DNA of 64,000 nucleotides from Scleroderma bovista (Eukaryota; Basidiomycota; Agaricomycetes; Boletales; Sclerodermataceae): NCBI GenBank assembly GCA_037178675.1, contig JAYMGJ010000172.1, positions 231,389 to 295,388 on the forward strand, in the 5' to 3' direction. Shown in pieces: positions 12,201 to 22,220 of this stretch. The notes beneath the pieces are model-generated. The model worked only from the letters and a program-made list of their open reading frames with translations. It was not told the origin of the DNA and did no database searches. The stretch's first letter is position 1, and every line of letters begins with the position of its first letter. Both the position numbers and the translations under genes were made by a program.

Positions 12201-13439
12201 CCTGCAGAAGCAGTTTGGCACATATATCGCGAGCGAGAAGGTTGCACGCACCAAATTTCAGCCAGTATATCTTCCGGCAACTTTGACTGCAACATAAAGG
12301 GAACAGCAACCTCGCCCTCGATGTAGCCGCGTTTAAGAGTGTCAAGGGTATCAAAGAATCGATCGGAGGCGGCTTTCTCCGCAGGAGTAATGTCCCATGG
12401 AATGTTTGACTGCGGAGTGGGAACCACGGGTTGGAAGGGAGGTATCGTGGCTGTCTGTGCAGGACCCGGTCGTCTAGATGGTAACGCTGGCGGGACGTTG
12501 TGTAGTTGACCAGTGAATTGTGGCTGTACCATCGTCTGCTTTGCGAGGGGTGATGGGAACGCAGACGCAGCTGGACTACCCAAATGGGTGCTCCCTCCGG
12601 TCGCTTGAGGTACAACTGCGCCGCTTGCCTGCTCGTACAGGCCTGGGGGTAAAGAAATGGGTATAAACGGTAGCTTGTTAGCCATGGAAGCCTGGATGAG
12701 GTACATGGCTATTGTGAAGTCTGTAGAATCGAGTGCGCCTCGGTCTTGCGTATCACACAGTATCCTGAATGCGACGCTGAGAACGGGCGTGTCTAAGAAG
12801 GGACGCGAACAAACCATATTTGCGACAACTTCTCGACGGACAGTTTGGACTTCATGAATGTGTCACGAGCTTTGTCGCCTTAGAACGACGGGTTACTACA
12901 CAGTTCGGTCGGAGGATATAGTGCAGACATACCACTTAGTAGACCGTCAACTGGACCGCATGCCTGGAACAACCTGATAAACCTGGCCCTATCCTGCGGT
13001 GTCAAAGGAGGCATGCCAAGTATGGGTGGGGGTGACTTTGGAATGGACATTCCAGTCCCCTGTGGGACCAGTGGTGCTTGCATACCTTCAATGGTAGCGA
13101 GCGGCCCAGCTATATTGTGTCAGAAACATACGGACAAGCACGGAAATGGTGTGAAATCGCACGTTTGCTGAGGAGCGACTTGTTGACCTTCTCTCCCATT
13201 TGGGCATGCCCCATTAGACGCAGAGCAATAGCTGCGCCTTTCTTTGTCAAAAAGCCGTTGTTGTCCTCGTCTGCGATGCTCCATATTTCACCAAGGACTG
13301 TTGGTGGGAGCTTGGAGCCGCCAAATATCTTGACTGCGACATCGCCAGTGAGAATGCCAATTCTCTGTGAGTCTGACTGGGCGAATATCTGGCTGACGAA
13401 GGCGAGCTCTGCTTGTGTTGGCGTGAAATTGGTCGCCAT
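9255..13439 (-). CDS. EDE1/Eps15-like endocytic scaffold with EH and UBA domains
   Basis: EDE1/Eps15 proteins are early scaffolds of clathrin-mediated endocytosis; EH domains bind NPF motifs and a UBA domain binds ubiquitin. The start is ATG at 13439 ([15 protein letters not shown]), though an upstream in-frame ATG at 13466 exists. EH1 reads [20 protein letters not shown] and [15 protein letters not shown]. Two more EH-type units follow (a degenerate helix-loop around 12660-12790 with [16 protein letters not shown], and one with DILAEIW and [20 protein letters not shown] near 12150-12280). Next come Pro-rich linkers, a long coiled coil around 11200-11750 ([26 protein letters not shown]), a low-complexity stretch with repeated FDxAF-type words ([29 protein letters not shown]), and a last exon with a UBA domain ([20 protein letters not shown]) ending at 9255. 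The start codon is 197 bp from the divergent UBE2C gene. Confidence 0.9.
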
Positions 13440-13636
13440 TGAGCGCAGCGGTGAAGTATGTAGCAAGTTTGACGAAGGACGCTCGGAGTAGTTAGTAATT
13501 AACTCTTGCCGAAGGAAGCTAATTAACTAATTATTAAATTTGCTAGGTATGTATTTTATTTTATTTTATCATGGTCTGAGAGAACACGTGACGAGCGCGT
13601 CCATTGTTTTTGCTCTTCTCCTTGACGTTCACGACG

Positions 13637-14517
13637 ATGGACCAAATTACGACCTCCCTTGCACCCCCACGAAACACCGGCAAGTCGGCTGCTGCAGGTG
13701 CACAGGCGGATGGGCCAGGGAGTGTGACCAAACGGTGGCTCATTTCATTCTGCCAAGGAACATTTGTGCTGACCACTCTGCAGTTTGAGCAATGAACTCA
13801 TGACGCTCATGGTATGTTCACTGTATGATCGCTCGTAAACATGGTTTGACTGTAGCACAACAGATGACTTCCTCTCCTGGTATTGTGGGTGGCGTCATCA
13901 TTCCATGTCCTGTTTCCTGAACATGATAGTCTGCATTTCCTAAAAACGACTCTAATCTATTCGAGTGGGCCGGCACAATCGAGGGTGCACCGGGTACCGT
14001 ACGTCACCAAGCTTCGGAGCACTGTCTCCATTTGACTGTGCGATTGATAGATATATGCTGGACTCGCATTCCGAATCTCGATTTCATTCCCCAGTAACTA
14101 CCCTTATTCTGCGCCGACCATCAAGTTTGATACGCCATGTTATCATCCAAACGTGGACCTGACCGGGGGTGCGATCTGTCTGGATATCCTCCAGGTATGT
14201 CTGGCCTGCAGAGAAATAACGGTTCCTGACTGTCGAATCAGGACAAGTGGTCCGCTGTGTACAGTGTACAAACGGTGTTGCTTTCGCTTCAGTCACTGCT
14301 AGGAGGTGAGTGGGTAGTATACCACGGACTCTGCTTCGTACTGACAGGGTTCTAGAGCCAAACAATGCGTCACCGCTAAACCCCGATGCTGCCAATCTAT
14401 GGAACAACCCTGATGGTGGGTTTTACCCCTGTGAGAATTGCGATCCTTCTTACGGTGTCTGTAGCTTTCAAAACCCAGTTGATGAAGCATTATCGCCCGC
14501 TGGAGAATTTGGCATGA
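13637..14517 (+). CDS. Ubiquitin-conjugating enzyme E2 C (UBE2C/UbcP4/UBC11 type)
   Basis: UBE2C-type E2s work with the anaphase-promoting complex to ubiquitinate mitotic cyclins and securin. Eight exons join in frame: 13637-13734, 13784-13811, 13864-13884, 13930-13998, 14051-14194, 14242-14305, 14356-14415 and 14465-14517, totalling 537 nt (178 residues), which matches the family's length. The product reads [28 protein letters not shown], the [19 protein letters not shown] core, and the active-site segment [17 protein letters not shown] with the catalytic Cys, then [15 protein letters not shown] and [18 protein letters not shown]. The N-terminal extension (about 32 residues, Gly/Ala-rich) is characteristic of UBE2C. 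No single long open frame shows the whole gene because every exon is short. Confidence 0.93.
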
Positions 14518-15403
14518 GACGGACTTTTATTACCTTGCTTTCGTACCTAGTTGTGTGGCTCTGTAGACAGGTATCTGCAGACGATCTTCCTGTAGATCTT
14601 GTAACCTGCTTTCTATAATCGATGTACTGTAACTGCGCGGAGAATTTTTTTCATTGTTCCAAGCTTGGCGACCCACGTCACGGTGGAAATTTCATCGTCC
14701 TTGCCTAGCAACTTGTTTCACAACCACCACGACCGTGTTTCCTGGCGGAACAGTTCGATACATATTGCTTGTATATATCGTCGTAAGTTCTGAACCACAA
14801 CCGACGTGCGCTACCTGAACGCGCATAGACGCCCACAATCATTTCATTTCATGCCTCGTCGTCCGCCCCCCAGCGCGCTGCGCCTCTTCCAGGGGCCCCT
14901 TCCCCCACGTACGGAGCCAAAACACACCCTACCATCGAGGCCATGTCCCTCGTTCTACCCTGCGGGTAGCGTTGCCCACCGTCTCAATCTCACCACGATG
15001 CCTGTCCGTGCACCGGTTGCAGCTGGCAGTAGAAAGATAAGGGGACCTTGGGATAGTTCGTCGAGCATTGCGTTGCACGTTGATGTAGACAGTCTGCTGG
15101 CAGTGCCAAAGCCTGTTGCTGTATGCTGATCTGAGTGTCTTGTATGAATCACATTCTTGTGCGGGTTGGTTGGTCATCGGGGAGTAAGACGAATTCCGAA
15201 TTGCAGTCCAGCATGGCAACGCCGGGGTCGAGCTCGTCGACGTTGACGTAGAAATGCGAAGTGTGTCTGTGGCGTGGGGGCGTGTTTTTGGTCCAGTCTT
15301 TATTCGGTATTCCTCCTCGTTGACTCTACCTCTTTTTTTTTCTTCTTCTCCTTGTTCAAGACCGTTCACGACGTCGCTAAGGGGTGTCTCACAAGTGCAA
15401 GCC
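14518..15403. other. Promoter/5' UTR region of the RRM-R3H gene
   Basis: About 890 bp upstream of the chosen start at 15404. It contains an open frame at 14806-15129 rich in Pro/Arg/Ser, and a pyrimidine-rich tract at about 15321-15352 resembling a basidiomycete core-promoter or leader element. I cannot show that the open frame is translated; it may be leader sequence or an upstream exon. Confidence 0.4.
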
Positions 15404-17203
15404 ATGTCCGCGTCCCCAGCTCCCCCAGATATCTCGGCCCTGTCCCTTGCACCCCAGTCTGCCCTCCAGCAACCCCAACGTCTTCATGACACTCACGAGT
15501 TTGACGGTCCTGCCACCAGTCCAGGAAGAGCCCCCTACTACTTCTCCTCATCGCCCCAGATCCCCCTGCAATCTCAGTATAATCCACCCGGCATGAGCGC
15601 GTCTCCCTTCAAGATCAAACCCGCAGTCCGTGGGGGACTTCCCATCGTATGTTACTCTTGTCCATTCCATTCTTGCCCTGCTCACCAGCCCACAGCAATG
15701 GTTGGAAAATTCTATCCCTGTCCCCGAAAATCGCTCGCTCTCCCCAAACAACAACTCCGATTTTTCCTCGTCAGGTGGTTCGCCCCCTATGGGTCACCTC
15801 GCCGCTCCTCCGTCTGCGATCGCACCCACGACCCCCACCCAAAACAGTGAAGATGAGATTATACCCACCGCCATTGTAATCAAGAACATACCTTTCAACG
15901 TGAAACGTGAAACGCTCCTTGATATCATCGTAGGTCATCTGCCCTCCGTCCCGTCCCCTTTAACTTATCTCGATTAGGCATCGTTGTCCATCCCTTCCCC
16001 TTATGCCTTCAACTACCATCTCGATCAGCAGGGCTCCTTCCGCGGCCTCGCCTTCGCGAATTTCCGCCAGCCCTCAGACGCGGATGCCGTCGTTGCTGCC
16101 CTCAACGGATTCGAAGTCCAGGGCCGCAAACTTCGTGTCGAGTACAAGAAAGTCTTGCAGGCAGGCGAAAAGGAGCGCATCGAGAGAGAAAAGGCCCTTC
16201 GTCGCATGCGCTCCATGCAGATGGAAAAAGAGCAGCAGGCAGCTCAACAGATTCCGTACGACGATTTCGGTCCCATTTCTCCTCTACAATTTACTCCTCA
16301 GCGCTCTTTCTCCTCCGGAGCGTGCCAGCAACAGTACTCGCCCCCGCCGATCCCTCCGCTCCCTACGCAGGGCCTCGGCTCAGCGACGACCCCGCCCCTC
16401 GCTCCTGCGACGCCGAGTTCGTCAGATAAAGCTTCACCCTCCAACGAGCTAGACTTGAACGACCCGTCCACACTTGAAATCTACTCTAGAATTTTGCTTT
16501 TCAAGGACGACCCCATGCGGGATGAACTTGCATTTTCTAGGACTCTGGCTCCCAGACAGAGGAGGGTAGTTCATCTCATTGCTCAAAAATTGGGCGTGTA
16601 CCATTATTCCGTCGGCGAAGGCGAAGATAGATATGCCGTCGTAACTCGCATCGATCCAAACAGGGTTAGATCTCTCCTTGCATAATAACCGTGACAGATC
16701 TGACTGACTGCGGTTAGTTTCAGAGGACCCAGCCTTCTACCTTATCGCGCGCTCCCTCCGCGTATCTTTCACCGTCATCTACATCACAGAGCCAGCTTGC
16801 TAATTCCCTGCGCATGAAAAAGTCCATGCCTGACATGAAGACCCTACACACTCAAGCCCCACGCCTTATGACACGTGCATCCAACGGAAATATCCGCGAG
16901 GGCTACGCCACCATCGCATCTCCATCTCGCCGTTCCCCTGGTGGGTTTGGCTCCCTTTTTGGCTCAAGCCTTGGTGGTGGTGGTGGTGGTGGTGGGATTC
17001 CCCCTGTACCCAGTCTCCCGTTCAGCGTCACGGGCACCATCAACAGTGGACTGAGCGAGGGTGGCGCGAGCGGCGTCGTGAGGCAGCCCCGCGGTCCGGG
17101 TGTGGGTGGGTTTGGGATTCGGCGCATGACGAATAACGAGGGCCAGGGCCCTGCGCGCAGCGCTGGTCTCGAAGCTCGCTCGCACGAGCCTTTGGAAATA
17201 TAG
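15404..17203 (+). CDS. RNA-binding post-transcriptional regulator, RRM plus R3H (CIP2/PIN4-like)
   Basis: Fission yeast Cip1/Cip2 and budding yeast Pin4 combine an RRM with an R3H domain and control stress- and cell-cycle-linked mRNAs. From ATG 15404 (MSASPAPPDISALSLAP) there is a Ser/Pro-rich N-terminus, then the RRM: PTAIVIKNIPFNVKRETLLDI (RNP2 region), an intron, then GSFRGLAFANFRQPSDADAVV (RNP1) and FEVQGRKLRVEYKK, a basic/Gln helix, and the R3H-type segment LEIYSRILLFKDDPMRDELAF, APRQRRVVHLIAQKLGVYHY. After an intron near 16670-16720 a Ser/Thr-rich tail (MKKSMPDMKTLHTQAPRLM) contains an eight-Gly run encoded by ggt repeats near 16975-16995. TAG 17201-17203. An in-frame ATG at 15254 could extend the N-terminus; I chose 15404 because the upstream part is low-complexity and leader-like. 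Confidence 0.88.
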
Positions 17204-17752
17204 ACTTGCGGGACATATCTTACCTGCTAAATCCTCAGCTCGCCCACAGATCGCCCCGCGAGCTGGTATGTACCTGTTCATGATCACTCACATTTTAATA
17301 CGATGGTTCGTGTCCAAAGTTCAGTGTTTCACTTTTTCTCTGTTCTGTCTTTCACATCTGGGTGTGCAATATCTGAGATCTTTCTCGACGCTCTTTCAGC
17401 CCCGTACTTTTTCGTTCCGTTCGGGCCTCTCGTTGTTTCGCCCATCTCTCTCCTCATCTTCCGTAACTGTATACCGCATTCCTTGCTAACACACAACCAA
17501 ATCTCAAATGATCTCTTTTCTCCCTCTCTTCTCTGGAATTGGTGACTTTCATTAATAATCTTTTCATGACCCGTCGTACTACACAAACATCACATGGTAG
17601 CGCTCAAAATTAGTCCTTGAATTTCTGTTATATATGCTAGTGCTTAGTTGACCTCTATCATTTGAATCGAACCTTTTGCTTCTGGATCCTTGCAATATAC
17701 GCGCTTTCTGTCTTGCTTTTCCCTCAAGCCTAGTATTGTGAACATACCCAGA
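17204..17752. other. Intergenic, 3' UTR and promoter
   Basis: Very T/C-rich, without a convincing gene. It holds the 3' UTR of the RRM-R3H gene and the promoter of the nuclease gene. Confidence 0.5.
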
Positions 17753-19156
17753 ATGCCCAGTGCAGTGGTCATACACACAGCCTGCTTTGCAGTCGGTGCA
17801 GTTGTCGGAGGCGGGTTCGTGACTGTCGTGTCTGCGCGAAGCAGGAGGCTCGAATCACCAGCACCAGCCCCGTCTCTTTCAACTAGCACCGCGGTCGTCC
17901 CTGCTGTCCCTCCGATCATAGAAGTAGGGCCTTCTGGAGATGCAAGGTTACAAAGTGGTGTAGTTGCGAGTGCGTTGGTGTCGCCAGTCCTAAAATACGG
18001 ACACCCAGGTGCGTTTTTTTTTTCCCTGGCACAGCACCATCAGGCTAATCCCTGTGCGTACTAGGACCAGTGCCGGACCTGTTGGTGCGCAAGGCATACA
18101 CGGCGGCATACGATAGACGTCTTCGACACCCCGCATGGGTAAAATAGCTTTTACTTGCTGTAGGATTTGGTGCTGAAAGGATCGTTTTCACAGACAGCGG
18201 AACACCTCACACTGGCCTCGCTTGGCAAGTCTTCGCTGGTGTCGCCGCCCTCGAATGGTGAGGGCGGGGACAGGATGAGGTCGACATTCACAGAGGACAC
18301 GTCGTTACCTGATCTTTTCCGCGCGAAGTTACAGGATTTCTTCAAAAGTGGATACGACAGGGGGCATATGTACGTTTCTGTTTGCTCTGGTGGTATAACG
18401 TTCGATGTGATTAGCTGCAAATGACAGGGTCCCTGCTGCAGATGCAAAGGTATCTCAGGATGCTATGGATGAAACGTTTTTGCTCTCGAATATCGCTCCT
18501 CAGGTCGGGGACGGGTTCAACCGCCACTGTGAGCGTGCTTTGTGTGTTGCGATCTTGTCCTCATTGTTGGCACGGCAGACTGGGCGTATGTCGAAGACTG
18601 GTGCAGACGTCTTACGGGCACTTTCTCTGACGTCTACGTCTTTACCATCCCGCTCTACCTCCCGCACAAGGACCCAGATGGCAAATGGCGCGTTGTAAGC
18701 ATATCGTAATCAATGAATGTGGTGACGTATACTCAATGGACTCCCTAAGAACTATGAAGTTATTGGGTCGCCGCCAAACGTCTCTGTGCCCACTCATTTT
18801 GCCAAGGTCGTATTGGCTTCAAGGCCGTCATCTCCGAAGTCTTTGGATGTGCACGAAATATCGACTGGTGCATTTGTCCTGCCGAATGCTATTATCCCGG
18901 ACGAAGCACCGCTGGAGAGTTTCGTGACCCCAGGTAGCCTAATCTTTATTGCGTGCCTGATCTACATAGTATTCACATGATTTCCCATCTAGTTGAAGCC
19001 GTCGAGCGGGCAGCGGGTCTTACGTTGTTCTCTGACGCGGTGAAGAAGGCCTCCAAGCATATATGCCAGACTACCAAGTGTCAAGTCATCGTTCGAAGAT
19101 TCGACGAACAGCGTAAACGGCCAGAACTACGTCGGACTATCTCTGCACCCAAGTAA
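17753..19156 (+). CDS. Mitochondrial endonuclease G (NUC1 type)
   Basis: NUC1/EndoG is a DNA/RNA non-specific beta-beta-alpha-Me nuclease of the mitochondrial intermembrane space, acting in mtDNA metabolism and cell death. The start ATG 17753 gives an N-terminal hydrophobic Gly/Val-rich segment (HTACFAVGAVVGGGFVTVV), consistent with a membrane anchor. The next exons read LKYGHPGPVPDLLVRKAYTA and YDRRLRHPAW, then FRAKLQDFFKSGYDRGHM, completed across an intron to VPAADAKVS; this is the DRGH catalytic motif with its His and the following Ala-Ala-Asp. ETFLLSNIAPQVGDGFNRHYW follows with the conserved Asn, then DVYVFTIPLYLPHKDPDGKW, and the last exon ends at TAA 19154-19156. Domain order and length fit the family. 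Confidence 0.92.
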
Positions 19157-19229
19157 CATGTAGACGATCTGGGTGTATTAGAAAGTAGACTTGCTGGTGA
19201 TCTCAGGGTAATAAATGATGGAGTATACA

Positions 19230-20283
19230 TTAGAAATCTGATAGCATGTCCTTGATACCATGCCAGTACTCTTCATCTGTGGTTTGCCGTATCTCGCCTT
19301 TGGTCAGCCATGCAAAGTTCTGGTGCCGCGACTCCTTCGGGCGGACTTGGCCGGCAAGAATGTGGGCTTTATAAAAGAATACGACGTCCTGACATAATAA
19401 TGCAAGTCAGCATGAACCGTTCCAACGGGAACAGAGGGATGGTTAATCACTTTTGGGTCCGAGTCGCTTATAGTGGGTTTCGGGGGGTGATATACACCTA
19501 TTGGATTCCTGCTTACAACCCAGGTGTCCATATTCCGTCCGCACTCGTCATCGAGTCGTCGGGTGGCAGCCTGTGTGTACGGATTATGAGGGGCACAACC
19601 AGATAATCCCCGAGAGTAACGTACAACGTGTAACAGTTCACCCTTTTCGACGGCACCAGTGGGAAATCGCCAGACGTCCTTTCCATCCTCGTTCGTACGG
19701 AGCATAAGGTACAGATTGCGCTGTCCTTTCCGGTTGAGATTCTTGAGGTCGTCTTTGGTGTCTGCTTCATGAGTGCGGGGCATCGACTGGTCCACTTCGT
19801 CGCGCATGCTCAGCTCCATCAGTTCTGTGGCCTCGTTCCTATCCTCGGGCTTTACCGTTCCAAATGGCGCACCGAATGCCCTGCGTTCTCGTCTCCGCTC
19901 CTCGATGTTGAAGCGCACCTCGAGTGGTGAGCCTTGTTTGAAGTAAAAATCGTATGGGAATGGATTGTGCAAGGCGCGGTGAATGCGTGCTTGGTAGGCA
20001 TAGAAAGCTCGTTCGAAAGGCGACGGCGCGCGTGTGAGTAGAGGAGAGCGGTTCAGTACAATGGCCGTGTGCAGTTTCGGCCTGATTTTCTTTGGACGCG
20101 TCGCTGCGTCGCTGGCCTCGGTCGCAAAGAACCGTGCAAAAGCAGCTGGGACATGTTTACAGGACCGTACACGGTATTAGGATTGCTTTCCACTCACCTC
20201 TTGGCCGAGCCAACATTTCTGTTGTCGAGACGGGCTGAACGAAACACGGAAAAGATCTGAGAGGCGAGGGGTCGACTTTCCAT
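19230..20283 (-). CDS. Mitochondrial large ribosomal subunit protein mL46 (MRPL17 type)
   Basis: mL46 is a Nudix-like fold protein of the mitoribosome. From ATG 20283: MESRPLASQIFSVFRSARLD (a presequence), an intron, FARFFATEASDAATRPKKIR, LHTAIVLNRSPLLTRAPSPF, ERAFYAYQARIHRALHNPFP and YDFYFKQGSPLEVRFNIEE. The Nudix-like part reads RKGQRNLYLMLRTNEDGKDV, WRFPTGAVEKGELLH, then AATRRLDDECGRNMDTWVVS and NPIGVYHPPKP. The 3' part continues VVFFYKAHILAGQVRPKESR, HQNFAWLTKGEI and DMLSDF, stop 19230-19232. The frame changes between PSVPVGT and VVFFYKAHILAGQ; a GT...AG interval of only 29 nt (19389-19417) restores it exactly. The start lies 53 bp from the divergent V-ATPase subunit H start. Confidence 0.88.
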
Positions 20284-20336
20284 AAGTGGAACCACGTTAT
20301 GAGCTCTCAGTGCGACATTGGAAGCGACATCGAGCC
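20284..20336. promoter_or_regulatory. Very short divergent promoter (mL46 / V-ATPase subunit H)
   Basis: Only 53 bp separate the two inferred start codons. Both genes have firm family assignments and good N-terminal frames, so transcription of each probably starts inside or very near the other's leader. I see no TATA box. Inference from geometry only. Confidence 0.5.
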
Positions 20337-22160
20337 ATGTCCGCGTCACTCGTCTCGAACGCTTACCTCGACGAGCAGTCAGCAAAGATCAGGTCAAAGC
20401 CAGTCCCATGGGAGGTGAGCGGGCTCTCATTCTTCGCTGATCGCTGTCATTCACCCCAATGCAGGGCTACCAGCGCGCAGGGCTAGTCACCTCGGAAGAG
20501 CTCAGTCTCATCAAAAAGGTAGACAGGCAGCCCCGAGCGAAGACTGAGTCCATCCTCGTGTCTGACGGACAAGCATATGCATTGCTCTATCTGCGCTTGC
20601 TCAAGAAACTCCAGAGGGTCGACACCATGCAGTGTCTTCTCGTCCTCATCGCTGACGCACTGTTGGGTACAGTTCATCGCCCTTGTCCGCTGCATTGTTT
20701 CTGACGTCGTTGTTGCAGATCACGACGAACGCATACCGCTTTTTACCCGGACCGCCCAGTCTGACCCGGAGCTACCATATCACCCTCTGTTGAGGTAATT
20801 ACCACTTTCTTCTGCACTGTACACGTATCTCACTGCCAGTAGGGCTCTAGAGACCCAAGACGAGTTCGTCCAACTGAAGTCGGTGCAAATAGTCACCATA
20901 CTGCTAAGGTAACGCTCAATTCCCCGGATCAATGTATCTCACCATATCCATATCTATTTTCTCTTAGCGCGGAGTCTACGCCATTACCGCACCATCACCT
21001 TCAGCCCTTCCTGAGGGTGCTTGCATCACTCGTTCAGTCATCGTCCTCCAATAAACGAGATGTCGCAGTGCACTGTCTCGAGGCGTTGCTTGCACGCCCA
21101 GAATGCCGCAAAGCAGTTTGGGCTATACCAGGCATCATCGCAGGGTATGGAAAGCCATTACAACATGTGGCAGTTGCTTATGCATATCCAGCCTGGTTGA
21201 AATTCTGCGACACAAGCCCAGTCCTCAGATGTGCTACCAGGTCATATTCTCCTTGTGGCTTTTGTCATTCCAACAGGATATCGCAGAACAGATAGAGAAG
21301 TAGAGTCACTAAACGACTACCACACTGTCCGTTGCTGACATATTGGCAGGAAATTTGCTATTATACCCCTGTTGAAATCAGTGGCTCAAGAGGCAGCAAA
21401 GGAGAAGGTCATCCGCGTGATTATAGCGACATTCCGTGTCTGTGATTATTTTTCTGGGCCTCGTAGCCATGCTTATCGATGTTCCTGCAGAACCTCATTA
21501 CTAGAGCACCTTCTGCGAACCTACCTGCCATGCTGGTAGCACAGCTTCTGCCATTTACAAAGAATCTTGCGGCTGGAAAGTGGTCCGACGAAGATATCCT
21601 AGAAGATATCCAATTCGTCAGAGATGAACTAGAGAGCAACTTTGCCAGTCTAACGTGGGTGGTACGCGGTAGCTACTCTGACCTCTATGTCACCCTGTAC
21701 ACAGGACGTATGACGAGTACACTTCGGAACTCGCCTCTGGCCACTTGTCATGGACCCCAGTTCATGAATCGGAAGAGTTCTGGCGCGAAAACGCGTCCAG
21801 ACTCAACGAGAGGGATTATGCACAGCTGAAGTCTGCTTTACCCACTTATTCCTAGGATATCTGCTGATCAGCCAATCTCCAGAGCCCTCATTCGGTTACT
21901 GAATATGAACGATGACTCAGTAACCCTCGCAGTTGCTGTGCACGACATTGGACAATACGTCAAACACTACGAACGAGGGAAAAAGTGAGTACCGTTCCAC
22001 CTCCTTTCTAACTGAACTCATTGCAACGCGCAGGATGGTCACAGATTTTGGAGCCAAGGCACGGGCGATGGAGCTCATGACGCACTCTGATCCCGACGTG
22101 AGATACCGCGCACTCCTCGCTGTTCAGCAGCTTGTCAGTCACCCATGGGTTACTGCCTGA
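20337..22160 (+). CDS. V-type proton ATPase subunit H (VMA13)
   Basis: Subunit H links V1 and V0 and silences ATP hydrolysis when V1 detaches. It is an all-helical HEAT/armadillo-like protein. The product begins MSASLVSNAYLDEQSAKIRS and KPVPWE, then GYQRAGLVTSEELSLIKKVD, AYALLYLRLLKKLQRVDTMQ, IPLFTRTAQSDPELPYHPLL, SSSNKRDVAVHCLEALLARP, IFSLWLLSFQQDIAEQI, KFAIIPLLKSVAQEAAKEKV, NLAAGKWSDEDILEDIQFV and LTTYDEYTSELASGHLSWTP, with HDIGQYVKHYERGKKMV near the C-terminus; the stop is at 22158-22160. Residue order matches the family throughout, with about a dozen introns. Convergent with TRAPPC13, with a 60-bp gap. Confidence 0.94.
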
Positions 22161-22220
22161 GTCTCTGTTATTACCAAAACTATATAGGATTTACTTTCTC
22201 TTCGATATTGCACAGCGAGA

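Noticed and set aside
15254..15403. ATG at 15254 as the start of the RRM-R3H protein
   Set aside because: The added residues come from a pyrimidine-rich leader-like tract; 15404 gives a more typical N-terminus. Kept as an alternative.
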